DNA of 49,120 nucleotides from Gemmobacter megaterium. Lineage in GTDB: Bacteria > Pseudomonadota > Alphaproteobacteria > Rhodobacterales > Rhodobacteraceae. The notes beneath the pieces were generated by a model. That model saw nothing but the letters and a program-made list of their open reading frames with translations. It had not been told where the DNA came from and searched no databases. Where the stretch lies: assembly GCF_900156815.1 (NCBI RefSeq), contig NZ_FTOT01000013.1:1-49120 (forward strand), read 5' to 3'. Made by a program: the position numbers and the translations under genes. Of the stretch, positions 26,461 through 38,041 are shown piece after piece. Numbering within the stretch: position 1 is the stretch's first letter; every line of letters begins with the position of its first letter.

Positions 26461-26862
26461 GATAAGCTCCTGTGTGTCCTGTCTTCGGGACCGTCCCTTC
26501 GACAAGACCCGGAGAAAGCCCGTCGGGTGACGCGTGCACGGTGGACAGCATGGACGCCGGAAACCCCCAGAGGACCGGGGTGGAGCGGGCAGCCCCGAAG
26601 GGGCAACACGGCCCGGACTGACGCGGGGTTGCGCGCAGGAGCCCGAACGGGATTAGGGGATTGTCAGTCGAAGGGATGGCCCGGGAGACAGAGATGCGCG
26701 GGGAGCCCATGCCAGAACCCGTCACCCTGCCAATCGGGACAGTCTGACCCCCAGTTCCGCACCTCCTTGGCGACGAAAACTGCGATCACCAGCCTCCGCC
26801 ACCCCTTCCCTGGCCTTCCGGGAGTTGCGGCGCCTTACCGCGACAGGCTATCGATACCGGGA
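26461..26862. other. Intergenic stretch between ssb and the second H-NS gene
   Basis: About 400 bases with no supported gene. A small stem GCCCC-GAA-GGGGC lies at 26592-26604. The ssb promoter should be in the first 100 bases (minus strand) and the H-NS promoter near the right end. Confidence 0.5.
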
Positions 26863-27163
26863 CATTCAGGACACGGACCGCATCAATGGCTGATTACGAT
26901 CTCGAGGCACTGTCGCTCGGCGAGCTGAAGAAAATGCAGAAGGACGTCGCCAAGGCGATTGCCACCTATCAAGATCGGCAGAAGGCGGAAGCCCGCGCCA
27001 AGGTGGAGGCTCTCGCCCGGGATCTGGGCTTCTCCCTGGCCGAACTTGTCGGCACCGAGACGAAAACCTCCCGTGCACCGGCAGCGGCGAAATATCGGCA
27101 CCCTGAGAACCCGGCACTCACCTGGTCCGGTCGGGGGCGCAAACCGCAGTGGTTCGTTGAGGC
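26863..27163 (+). repeat. Direct repeat copy 2: H-NS gene region
   Basis: Second copy of the 95-395 repeat, same orientation. Sequence similarity starts abruptly with CATTCAGGACACGG, 23 bases upstream of the start codon. Confidence 0.85.
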
Positions 27164-27206
27164 GTTGGGGGCGGGAAAGACCGCAGAGGAATTAGGGATC
27201 ACTTGA
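26886..27206 (+). CDS. H-NS family histone-like nucleoid protein (copy 2)
   Basis: 106 residues, the paralogue of the protein at 118-438: same charged coiled-coil N-terminus and identical DNA-binding core YRHPENPALTWSGRGRKPQW. Conservative changes are spread through the coiled-coil (E3D, S12G, M14L, E29Q, R39K, Y49F) and the C-terminal dozen residues differ. Such proteins can form mixed oligomers. It stands at the border between the plasmid backbone and the metal-resistance island, a usual place for a xenogeneic silencer. Confidence 0.88.
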   Translation: MADYDLEALSLGELKKMQKDVAKAIATYQDRQKAEARAKVEALARDLGFSLAELVGTETKTSRAPAAAKYRHPENPALTWSGRGRKPQWFVEALGAGKTAEELGIT

Positions 27207-27302
27207 AGGACGCAGCAGGACACTGGCAAGCCCATGCCATCGCGAAACCGTCGACGAGATATGCACGGCGCCCGACATCTCCGCGGTGGATAATCTGAAG
27301 GC

Positions 27303-28669
<1,367 letters not shown>

Positions 28670-28670
<1 letters not shown>

Positions 28671-29491
28671 CAGTCTGCCTTCGGCTTGTTGGTGGGCCAG
28701 GTGTGGGTCTCGTCGGTTGAGTCCCGCGCCCATCGGTAGAAGGCGTCATAGAGCAGCATCCCGGCCTCCAGCTGCTCCAGATCGTCGGAGAACATGCGCG
28801 ACAAGCCAAGCGAGGCCGCCAGCAGCCCCGCCGCCTCGGGCGCGAGGTCGAGCCGGGCGGTATCGGCGCTGCGCACGATAGTCGCGAGGCGGGCGAGCGC
28901 GGGAATGCTGAGGCCGAACTCCGCCAGCATCACGTCGAAGGTGCAGAGTTCGCCCCTATGGCTCCAGAACACGCCTTCGATGTCGAAGGGCGCGGCGTTG
29001 TAGCGTTCGGCGACGCCGATAACCTCGGCGGGCGCCACGAACAGGATGATGGCGCGAGGATCCAGAAACCGCCGGATCAGCCAGGGGCATGCGATGCGGT
29101 CGATCTTGGGGCGCGAGCGCGTGACCCAGGTGGTTCGGCCCTGCGCATCGCGCGCGGGCAGCTTCGCTGGATCGATCAGCGGCAGCCCGGCCGTTCGCCA
29201 GGCTTCGAACCCACCCTCGAGATACTCCGAAGGGCAGCTTTCGGCGCGCAGGATCGCGGCTGTGCCTTGGCTGCGCCGATGGCCGGCCTGACAAACGGCG
29301 ATGGACGTCTGCCCGCCAAGCTGCACGGCAAGTGCAGCAAGATCCCGGTCGTCAGTCCTTATGGATCCGGGTAACAGGCGCGGATCGGTGGCGAAGTCTT
29401 CCTCGGACCGCACATCCAGCAAGAGCGGCGCGCGAGGTGTTCCAATGATGCGGGCAAGTTTCTCGGATGAAATAGCGTTAGGCGCAGGCAT
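28670..29491 (-). CDS. chrB: ChrB-type chromate resistance protein with N-terminal rhodanese domain
   Basis: 273 residues. N-terminal rhodanese-like domain (about 1-110; LLLDVRSEEDF, catalytic Cys in AVCQAGHRRSQG) followed by the ChrB C-terminal domain (about 115-265; TRSRPKIDRIACPWLIRRFL, FDVMLAEFG, FYRWARD). This fused form differs from the classical ChrB, whose N-terminal part is a regulatory domain, so here the rhodanese part may have a redox or thiol role instead. The family acts in chromate sensing and resistance. Confidence 0.88.
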
Positions 29492-29687
29492 CTGCGTTCC
29501 TCCTCAGGTCAGGATATGCGGGAACGCGATCTTCGGCTGGCGCCTCGTGGGGCGGTCGCAAACCCCATGAACGGAAAATCCAATTTCAGGACAGGATTGT
29601 CAACCAAGGTCGCCAGGGGAGGAGGCGCGCGCCCGTGCGGCACATCGAAACAATCGCAAGAGGTTAACGCCGATGCGAAAGCCGACA

Positions 29688-30166
29688 TCAGCCGGGCAAA
29701 CTGCGCCGGACTGCCCGTTGCCTGCCCCGCGGCCCGGAATCGATTGCACCAGTGCGTTTCTCCAGCCTGTTGGACTCCTCTTCGGGCGCCTCCAGCTCCT
29801 TAAGGATAGGGCAATCAGGACGATCGTTGCCGTGGCAGCAGTCAGCGAGGTTTTCGAGGGTGGCGGCCATGTCCTGAAGCTCGGCAATCTTCAGGCGCAG
29901 GTCCGCGACATGGGCCAGAGCCAGACGTTTGACGTCTGCACTTTGCCGCGCGCGATCGCGCCAGAGGCCCAGCAACTCGCCGATGCCCTCGACGCTGAAA
30001 CCCAGATCCCGCGCACGGCGAATGAAGCGCAGCATGTGCACGTCCTGATCCGAATAGATCCGATAGCCCGAAGCTGTCCGCGCAGCAGGTGGGATCAGCC
30101 CCGTTTCCTCGTAATACCGGATCATCTTGGCAGAGACGCCCGAGGCGCTGGCCGCATCGCCGATGT

Positions 30167-30170
<4 letters not shown>
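29688..30170 (-). CDS. cueR: Copper-responsive MerR-family regulator (CueR/HmrR type)
   Basis: 160 residues from ATG overlapping the copA stop. N-terminal winged helix-turn-helix ([20 protein letters not shown]), dimer helix, and the metal loop [13 protein letters not shown] carrying the two Cys (CHGNDRPDC) that bind Cu(I). The C-terminal tail beyond the loop is longer than in E. coli CueR and is basic. It should activate the two MerR-type promoters in the copA-copZ gap by DNA twisting. Confidence 0.9.
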
Positions 30171-32638
<2,468 letters not shown>

Positions 32639-32674
32639 GGGGTTCTCGCCGCAGCAGGGAAGGTGTCAGCGCCC

Positions 32675-32705
32675 AAGATGAGCCTTCCAACAATGGGAAG
32701 GTCAA
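32675..32705 (-). promoter_or_regulatory. CueR-type promoter of copA-cueR
   Basis: On the minus strand: -35 TTGACC (32700-32705), 19-base spacer, -10 CATCTT (32675-32680). The spacer contains the perfect dyad CCTTCC-7-GGAAGG (32683-32701). The overlong 19-base spacer is the hallmark of MerR-family activation. Confidence 0.8.
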
Positions 32706-32743
32706 GCCCTGTGTCAGAAAAGCTGAAACTTGCTTCTGCGCCC

Positions 32744-32774
32744 TTGACCTTCCAACGGTGGGAAGCCCTATCTG
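32744..32774 (+). promoter_or_regulatory. CueR-type promoter of the copZ-like operon
   Basis: -35 TTGACC (32744-32749), 19-base spacer with dyad CTTCC-7-GGAAG (32749-32765), -10 TATCTG (32769-32774). It faces away from the copA promoter 40 bases away, so CueR should control both directions. Confidence 0.78.
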
Positions 32775-32806
32775 CCTTTTCATCAACCAGATAAAAGGTG
32801 CGCCTT

Positions 32807-33001
32807 ATGCAGTTTCATATCGAGAACATGACCTGCGGCGGATGCGTTCGGGGCGTCGCCCGGGCCATTCAGACCGTGGATCCGACCGCGACCGTCGACG
32901 CCGATCCTGCCTCGCGCAGGGTCACGGTCCAGTCCAGCCAGCCCAGTACCGCCTTCCTGCCCGCCCTTGAAGCGGCCGGGTTTTCGGCAACGATCCAATA
33001 A
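32807..33001 (+). CDS. copZ: CopZ-like heavy-metal-associated (HMA) chaperone
   Basis: 64 residues from ATG at 32807 (a GTG nine bases upstream is possible). One HMA fold with the metal motif MTCGGC (GG in place of the usual variable pair) and the closing [10 protein letters not shown] cytosolic Cu(I) carrier that would hand copper to CopA. It is the first gene after the plus-strand CueR-type promoter. Confidence 0.85.
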   Translation: MQFHIENMTCGGCVRGVARAIQTVDPTATVDADPASRRVTVQSSQPSTAFLPALEAAGFSATIQ

Positions 33002-33012
33002 GGAGAAACCTG

Positions 33013-33426
33013 ATGAAAAAACTGTCCTTCGCATTTCTGCTTGGTGCCGCGATTGCGGCCGGCGGCTTGACCTACGCGCAGTCACAGATGAGCCAGGGTG
33101 GCCACGGGGCCATGAACCACGGCGCCATGGATCATGGAGCGCACGGCGCCCAGGTCGCGACCAGCGACAATCCGGTCATCGCCGCCTACATGGCCGCCAA
33201 TGACCGGATGCACGCCGATATGGCCATCGAGTTCACCGGCGATGCCGATGTGGATTTCGTTCGCGGCATGATCCCCCACCACCAGGGCGCCATCGACATG
33301 GCCCGCGTGGTGCTGGAACATGGCTCCGACCCCGAGATCCGGGCCCTCGCCGAAGAGGTTATCGGTGCCCAGGAAGGCGAGATCGCCATGATGCGCGCAT
33401 GGTTGGCCGCCCGTGGCTTGCAGTGA
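33013..33426 (+). CDS. DUF305 (CopM-like) periplasmic protein
   Basis: 137 residues. Signal peptide or anchor [20 protein letters not shown], a His/Met-rich stretch with repeated GAM-H units ([15 protein letters not shown], about 32-46), then the DUF305 domain with [16 protein letters not shown] and [16 protein letters not shown]305 proteins of copper loci bind copper in the periplasm. 11 bases after the copZ-like gene, so in the same operon. Confidence 0.88.
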   Translation: MKKLSFAFLLGAAIAAGGLTYAQSQMSQGGHGAMNHGAMDHGAHGAQVATSDNPVIAAYMAANDRMHADMAIEFTGDADVDFVRGMIPHHQGAIDMARVVLEHGSDPEIRALAEEVIGAQEGEIAMMRAWLAARGLQ

Positions 33427-33880
33427 ACGCTACGCGCCCGGCATTGGAGCGCCGGGCGCTGCCTTCGTCCTTATGGCCCTGCTCGGCACCATGGTCCTGG
33501 TGTCTCCGGTCAGCGCAGACGAGATTGCTGAAGGCCGAGCGCTCTACGTTGAACATTGTGCGGCCTGCCATGGTGTAAATCTCGAAGGTGCCCCCGACTG
33601 GCAAAGCCGTGGACCGGATGGCCGCTTTCCCGCCCCGCCGCATGACGAGACCGGCCACACCTGGCATCATGGCGACGCAATGCTGTTCGACTACACGCGC
33701 CGCGGCGGGCAGGCTTTTCTCGACGACCTGGGGGTGAGGTTCGATTCCGGCATGCCCGCCTTCGACGACGTACTGAGTGACGCCGAGATCGAGGCGATCT
33801 TGGCCTATATCAGGTCAACCTGGCCCGAGCGGATGCGCGCGTTTCAGGCAGAGCGCACCGCAGCGGAGGGCGCAGATTAG
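33413..33880 (+). CDS. Periplasmic c-type cytochrome, single heme
   Basis: 155 residues if started at GTG 33413, overlapping the DUF305 stop; an ATG at 33473 would give a very short signal. The hydrophobic signal ends near VSPVSADE. Heme site CAACH (49-53), axial Met probably in [12 protein letters not shown], and a typical last helix [14 protein letters not shown]. It is an electron carrier between copper-gene products or towards a terminal oxidase. A 9-base-pair GC hairpin (33434-33459) sits inside its first codons. Confidence 0.85.
   Translation: MACSERYAPGIGAPGAAFVLMALLGTMVLVSPVSADEIAEGRALYVEHCAACHGVNLEGAPDWQSRGPDGRFPAPPHDETGHTWHHGDAMLFDYTRRGGQAFLDDLGVRFDSGMPAFDDVLSDAEIEAILAYIRSTWPERMRAFQAERTAAEGAD
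33434..33459 (+). promoter_or_regulatory. GC-rich hairpin between DUF305 and cytochrome c genes
   Basis: Arms GCGCCCGGC (33434-33442) and GCCGGGCGC (33451-33459), 8-base loop, no T run. Either an RNA-processing or partial-termination structure, or simply coding sequence if the GTG start is right. Confidence 0.4.
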
Positions 33881-33931
33881 GTAAGGCACCGATTACGAGC
33901 CGAGGGGCCGCCCGACGCAGGAGAAAACGAC

Positions 33932-34591
33932 GTGGCAACCAAGCCGCAATCTGCTGTGCTCGCCTGGCTCGACCGGCATTTCTCGGTCGAGCTGCCATTC
34001 CTGCGATTTGCCCGGAATGTCGTTCTGCTCTCGCTCGCCGGCCTCGCGCCGACTCTCGCGCTCTACATCGCGCTGTCGCCAGGACTGTGGCCGCATCTGC
34101 TGGCCACAGACGCGGCACTACCGCGCTTCGTGCGGCAGATCGCCACCAATGGCCTGCCGGTTGTCCTTGTCGTCAATGCCTTCGGTCTGATCCTCTTTGC
34201 GCAACTTCGGAGCCGCCGGCTGAGCCCGGCGTGCGCACTTGCCATCGACCTTCCTGCCCGCATCGGCGCCTTCATCGCGCTGCATGTGGTGATCTATCCG
34301 GCTTCGGCGCTCATGTTCGGCTCGTTCGGCGGCGACCCGGTGCAAGGGCTTCGCGTCGTCGGGCCGACGCTGACCCAGTCAGCCGCCTTCGCGAATCTCT
34401 CAGGCGTCTATCTCTATGCCACGCTCATCAGTGCCCTCCCGCTGCATATGGCGATGGTTGGCGGGGCGATGCAGGCGCGTGCCCTGTCGACGCCAACCAT
34501 GCCGCTGCTGATCGCGCTGGCGCTGGCGATCTTCGGGCTGCAGGCGCTGCTGCTTACGGGGTTCTCGGCACTGCTGGCTGGGTATTTCTGA
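33932..34591 (+). CDS. Hypothetical multi-span membrane protein
   Basis: 219 residues from GTG at 33932 with AGGAG upstream. Five or six hydrophobic segments (for example VVLLSLAGLAPTLALYIALS, LPVVLVVNAFGLILFA, GAFIALHVVIYPASALMFG, LLIALALAIFGLQALLLTG). No metal motif stands out. Last gene of the copZ-DUF305-cytochrome operon and convergent with the next gene. Family not recognised. Confidence 0.65.
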   Translation: MATKPQSAVLAWLDRHFSVELPFLRFARNVVLLSLAGLAPTLALYIALSPGLWPHLLATDAALPRFVRQIATNGLPVVLVVNAFGLILFAQLRSRRLSPACALAIDLPARIGAFIALHVVIYPASALMFGSFGGDPVQGLRVVGPTLTQSAAFANLSGVYLYATLISALPLHMAMVGGAMQARALSTPTMPLLIALALAIFGLQALLLTGFSALLAGYF

Positions 34592-34622
34592 TCCGGCACC
34601 ATGCTGCCTGGCACAGACGAGA

Positions 34623-35093
34623 TCATGCTGCCCGCAGACGGGAATGGGTGAAACTCAACGCAAGACTGAAAGTCGCCAGCATCGGCAACATGAAAAGGGC
34701 CGGCCAGATCCCATAACCCATGCGTAGTCCGAACAGGCCATGCCCTGCCAGGAGGAAGAACCCCGTGCTCATCGCGCCCCAGGCAATGAGCGCGAAACCG
34801 AGACCCTTTGCCCAGAAACTCCCGCCGGGGAGATGGGGGTGCAGCCGGGCATAGAGGAACCCCCAGATCATCGCGCCGGTCAGATAGGGCACGAGGCTTC
34901 CCAGCTGCGCACCCGCCCAGCCCCCCAGCAGGCGCTGGAAATCGTCGTAGGGCTGAAAGCCCGGCAGAATGCCAAAGGCGTCCTTGACCAGCATCAGCGT
35001 GCTGTGCACCGCCAACCCGGCAAGCCCGGCGAGGACTGCGGTGACCAGCGGTCGCAGCAGGCCCAAGGCTGGCGGCAGATCACCATGGTTCAT
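34623..35093 (-). CDS. Hypothetical membrane protein, end of the copper operon
   Basis: 156 residues, ATG overlapping the previous stop by ATGA. Four membrane segments (about 14-36, 60-80, 95-118, 125-148), including HSTLMLVKDAFGILPGFQPY in the first loop, FALIAWGAMSTGFFLLAGHG and IWPALFMLPMLATFSLALSF. No known family. The tight overlap shows it is part of the minus-strand operon. Confidence 0.65.
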   Translation of the reverse strand: MNHGDLPPALGLLRPLVTAVLAGLAGLAVHSTLMLVKDAFGILPGFQPYDDFQRLLGGWAGAQLGSLVPYLTGAMIWGFLYARLHPHLPGGSFWAKGLGFALIAWGAMSTGFFLLAGHGLFGLRMGYGIWPALFMLPMLATFSLALSFTHSRLRAA

Positions 35094-35614
35094 GCATTGC
35101 CTTCCCGGATCGCTCGCGCCCCCAGCAGGTGCCGGCGGGTCAGCCAGATCACGAGCGGCGGGAGGATCAGCCATTGCATGAGCGGGCTGAATCCGGTGCC
35201 GAAGGGCGGCACCAGCGGCATCGCGTCCGAATAGGTCCAGCGCAGGCTGACGTTGGTGTAATAGTATTCGAACCCGACCGTCAGGGCGATGCCGATACCT
35301 ATAAAGATCACGATGGGTAGCCTCGCCGGTCCAAAGAGCCAGTCCCGGCTGCGCGCCGCGAGGCTTGCGATCCAGAAAGCCGTCAGGGCGAAACCGACAT
35401 CACCAAAGGTTGCCGACATGCAGAGCTTGATCGCCTCCCAATGCGCCATCTCGGCCATGTCTGCGAAGACCGGCACCTGCACGAACTCCCAGACGAAGTG
35501 CAGCAGGAAGGAAAAGAAAGCGACCGGCAATTCCGGCGCCTCCCAAAGACCGGCCGGGCGCGCGCCGGTGCCAGTAGCCTCGGCGCGCGCCGCGTTTCTG
35601 GAACCCGTGCCCAT
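35090..35614 (-). CDS. Hypothetical membrane protein
   Basis: 174 residues from ATG overlapping the DUF302 gene stop (ATGA). Membrane segments include VAFFSFLLHFVWEFVQVPVF (with H and E in one helix), ATFGDVGFALTAFWIASLAA, IVIFIGIGIALTVGFEYYY and MQWLILPPLVIWL. The HFVWEFVQ helix could be a functional site. I do not recognise the family; it is coupled to both neighbours. Confidence 0.65.
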   Translation of the reverse strand: MGTGSRNAARAEATGTGARPAGLWEAPELPVAFFSFLLHFVWEFVQVPVFADMAEMAHWEAIKLCMSATFGDVGFALTAFWIASLAARSRDWLFGPARLPIVIFIGIGIALTVGFEYYYTNVSLRWTYSDAMPLVPPFGTGFSPLMQWLILPPLVIWLTRRHLLGARAIREGNA

Positions 35615-36000
35615 CAGGCGGCCTCGACCGCCTCGACCAGCATCTGCCGCACTTCGTCGGCAATCCTTTGCAGGTCCTTGTTGTCGATGGCCTGCATCGA
35701 GGCGACGGGGTCGATGGCGCTGATCTCCACGCCACCCTTCACTGCGCGCAGAATCACATTGCACGGCAGCATCGCGCCAACCCGCGGTTCGACCTGAATG
35801 GCCTTGTAGGCCATGGCCGGGCTGCAGGCGCCGAGGATGCGGTAATCATCGACCTCGGTGCCGATCTTGGCCTTCAGGGTGGCCTTGACGTCGATCTCGG
35901 TCAGCACGCCGAAGCCCTGCTCGCTCAGCGCCTTGCGGATGCGCGCGTCCACTGCGTCGATCGAAGCATCCGTGATCGTCCGGTCATGCGTGTAGCTCAT
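35614..36000 (-). CDS. DUF302 domain protein
   Basis: 128 residues, cytosolic, no signal peptide. DUF302 features: GFGVLTEIDVKATLKAKIG, YRILGACSPAMAYKAIQ with the conserved Cys, and MLPCNVILRAV with a second Cys. DUF302 proteins are frequent next to metal, sulfur and redox genes; the Cys pair suggests thiol or metal binding. It lies in the copper operon with ATGA overlap to the next gene. Confidence 0.85.
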   Translation of the reverse strand: MSYTHDRTITDASIDAVDARIRKALSEQGFGVLTEIDVKATLKAKIGTEVDDYRILGACSPAMAYKAIQVEPRVGAMLPCNVILRAVKGGVEISAIDPVASMQAIDNKDLQRIADEVRQMLVEAVEAA

Positions 36001-36012
36001 GGTCCGTTCCTT

Positions 36013-36117
36013 TCATTTCATCAGATACTTGATCAGCGCCGCGATCGCGAGGCCGACAAGGATCAGGATCAGGATCATCCAGATCCCGCCGAACCCCATT
36101 CCCCATCCGTTCATCAT
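36013..36117 (-). CDS. 34-residue membrane peptide
   Basis: ATG at 36115-36117 with GGAG seven bases before it. The N-terminal Met/Gly/Trp part (MMNGWGMGFGGIW) is followed by one membrane segment (MILILILVGLAIAALI) and a KYLMK end. It resembles the N-terminal half of SHOCT-like small proteins that accompany copper genes. Met residues at the membrane face could touch copper. A second ATG follows at once. Confidence 0.6.
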   Translation of the reverse strand: MMNGWGMGFGGIWMILILILVGLAIAALIKYLMK

Positions 36118-36172
36118 GGCAGTCTCCTTTCGGGTTGGTGCTACTGTTGGCCCTTGGCCGGGCAGGCCCGCG

Positions 36173-36799
36173 TCAGTCGATCTGCCGGAACAGGCCCGGA
36201 TATCGGTTGAAGGCGAGGCGCTGGACGAGCGAGCCGTCCACCGTGACGATCTCGGCGATGATGCTGCCATCCTCGGCCTCGGTGATCTCGCCGATCTCGA
36301 GGCGCGGGTTGCCGTGGCGCTCGAGAAGATGCGCGAGGTACGTCTCGACGCGGGCCGGCGTCATCTCGCTGGGCGCACTGTGGTGCATGCCATAGAGCGC
36401 GCCGGGGCCGAGGGCGTGGCCGCCCATCTGCCCATGGAGGCCGTGCATCATCGGGCCCATCGGCATGCCGTGCATCCCCATCATGCCTTGGCCCATCATG
36501 CCGCGGCCCGGCATTCCCTCGGCCATCGGGCCGCCGCGCATGCCACCCATCATCCCGGGCATCCCGCCCTCGCCCATCATGCGCATCATCATCTGCATCA
36601 TCTCGGGCGTCATCATGCCCATCATGCCAGGCATCCCGGAGGCGTCGGCAGGTCCCGCATCCCCCTCGGGCGCCGTCGCCTCGACCTCGGGGTGGTGGGC
36701 CGCATGGTCGTCATCAGTGGTCTGCGCCGTGGCGCTCATGCTCATCGCAAACAGGGCGGCGCCAGCGAGAAGGCCGGTCAGTGCGGTTCTGGTCGTCAT
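36173..36799 (-). CDS. Methionine-rich periplasmic copper-binding protein
   Basis: 208 residues from ATG after GGAGAGA. Signal peptide MTTRTALTGLLAGAALFAMS, cleavage near ATAQTT. Residues about 53-130 are very Met- and Gly-rich (about 28 Met in some 75 residues, in MM and GMPGMM units, with scattered His). The C-terminal 55 residues form a folded, acidic part (PARVETYLAHLLERHGNPRL). Met arrays bind Cu(I) or Ag(I), so it is likely a periplasmic copper sponge or carrier. Confidence 0.8.
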   Translation of the reverse strand: MTTRTALTGLLAGAALFAMSMSATAQTTDDDHAAHHPEVEATAPEGDAGPADASGMPGMMGMMTPEMMQMMMRMMGEGGMPGMMGGMRGGPMAEGMPGRGMMGQGMMGMHGMPMGPMMHGLHGQMGGHALGPGALYGMHHSAPSEMTPARVETYLAHLLERHGNPRLEIGEITEAEDGSIIAEIVTVDGSLVQRLAFNRYPGLFRQID

Positions 36800-36866
36800 G
36801 GTCTCTCTCCATTCATCGGGGTTGGTCTTGGAAGTCGCGCACGGATGAGGACCGCGCGCGGCGGGG

Positions 36867-37775
36867 TTATTCGATGCCCAGTCGGCGCCAGCTGCGTCCG
36901 CCATCCTCGGAAGCCAGCAATTCGCCGTGCTGGGTTGCCGCGAAGACGCGTTCCGGTGTCAGCGGATCGGCGGCGAAATAAAGCAGGAACCGATCCTGGA
37001 AGCCGGGGTGGAGGCTCTCCCAAGCCGTTTCATCCTCGGCCCGGCGCACGAGGCCCTCGCCTAGGATGAAGGCATGAAGGATGCCATCGGCCGTCACCTC
37101 GACAAAGCTCACCGGCGCCTGTGCGGGATGGGCGCGCTGCCAGTTCCGTGCATCGCCGGCGCTGACCCAGAGCCCGCCCTCGGTCGCAGCATAGAGCCGT
37201 TCCGGGTCGCGTGCCGAAGCGGCGATGTCGATCAGCCCGGTCGGCGCATCGGCCACCCGCTCCCAGGTCGCACCGCCGTCGCGGCTGCGCTGGAGCCCGC
37301 CATGGTTGCCCCAGACCACGGCCGGATCGGCCTTGCTGATGTCCATCTGGTGGAAATCCACCGGCCCGTTCACGCCGGCCGAAATCTGCACCCAGCGCTC
37401 GCCGCCGTCCGAACTGGCGATGACCCCCAGATTGCCGCCGCGCGCGGGATGGCCGCTGGCGAGGAAGGCACCGGGCTCCACGGGGTGGGCGACAAAACCC
37501 ATCAGGTCGTCGCGGTGATCGGAGACCTGCATGGTCAACCCGCTGTCGATATCGAGCGCGTGCAGCCCGTGATGCGTGGCGATCAGCAGGCGGTGCGGGT
37601 CCTGCCGGTCGACCGCCAGCCCATGGACATGCGTGCGCGAAAGCAAAGTGGCAAGCGGTGTTTCGGCACGGGCAGGTGCACCGAAGCCGAGAGCAAATGC
37701 CCCGCCCAGACCAAGTGCGCCCAGACCCGAGGCCATGAGCATGCTGCGGCGGGTGATCTTGATATTGGTTCTCAT
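36867..37775 (-). CDS. Tat-exported beta-propeller protein (BNR / F510_1955-like)
   Basis: 302 residues. Tat signal ITRRSMLMASGLGALGLGG, then a propeller with BNR/sialidase-type Asp boxes: SSDGGERWVQI, SRDGGATWERV and SEDGGRSWRRL. It also has HVHGLAVDRQDPHRLLIATH and HPARGGNLGV. Such proteins are annotated as glycosyl-hydrolase-like but the catalytic set is not evident, and they recur in copper loci; a binding role is more likely. It is co-oriented with the Met-rich gene, 68 bases upstream of it. Confidence 0.78.
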   Translation of the reverse strand: MRTNIKITRRSMLMASGLGALGLGGAFALGFGAPARAETPLATLLSRTHVHGLAVDRQDPHRLLIATHHGLHALDIDSGLTMQVSDHRDDLMGFVAHPVEPGAFLASGHPARGGNLGVIASSDGGERWVQISAGVNGPVDFHQMDISKADPAVVWGNHGGLQRSRDGGATWERVADAPTGLIDIAASARDPERLYAATEGGLWVSAGDARNWQRAHPAQAPVSFVEVTADGILHAFILGEGLVRRAEDETAWESLHPGFQDRFLLYFAADPLTPERVFAATQHGELLASEDGGRSWRRLGIE

Positions 37776-37813
37776 TTGGTCATTCTCCGTCTTCCTAATT
37801 CGCCGCGGCGGTG

Positions 37814-38041
37814 TCATCGGCCGCCGCCGCCATGGCCGCGATGCATGAAGACATGCATCGCGAGGCAAATCCCAAGCGGCAGCATCAGTGGCAGGCTAGC
37901 CATCAGATGCACGCGATGCTCGAAAGCCAGTGCCAGCCCCAGCCCGGCCAGCACCACACAGGCGGCAACCACAGGTGGCGAGCTGTGCCAGCCCGGCTTC
38001 GGGGAGGCATCACCGGATTTCTGCTCTGAGGGATCCATCAT
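37814..38041 (-). CDS. DUF2933-type small membrane protein
   Basis: 75 residues; the start overlaps the stop of the copper ATPase. Two membrane segments (about 24-40 and 47-65; LMASLPLMLPLGICLAMHVF) and the terminal MHRGHGGGGR. DUF2933 proteins are typical small partners of copper pumps and end in such His/Gly tails. The MHxxMH pattern may bind copper. Confidence 0.8.
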   Translation of the reverse strand: MMDPSEQKSGDASPKPGWHSSPPVVAACVVLAGLGLALAFEHRVHLMASLPLMLPLGICLAMHVFMHRGHGGGGR

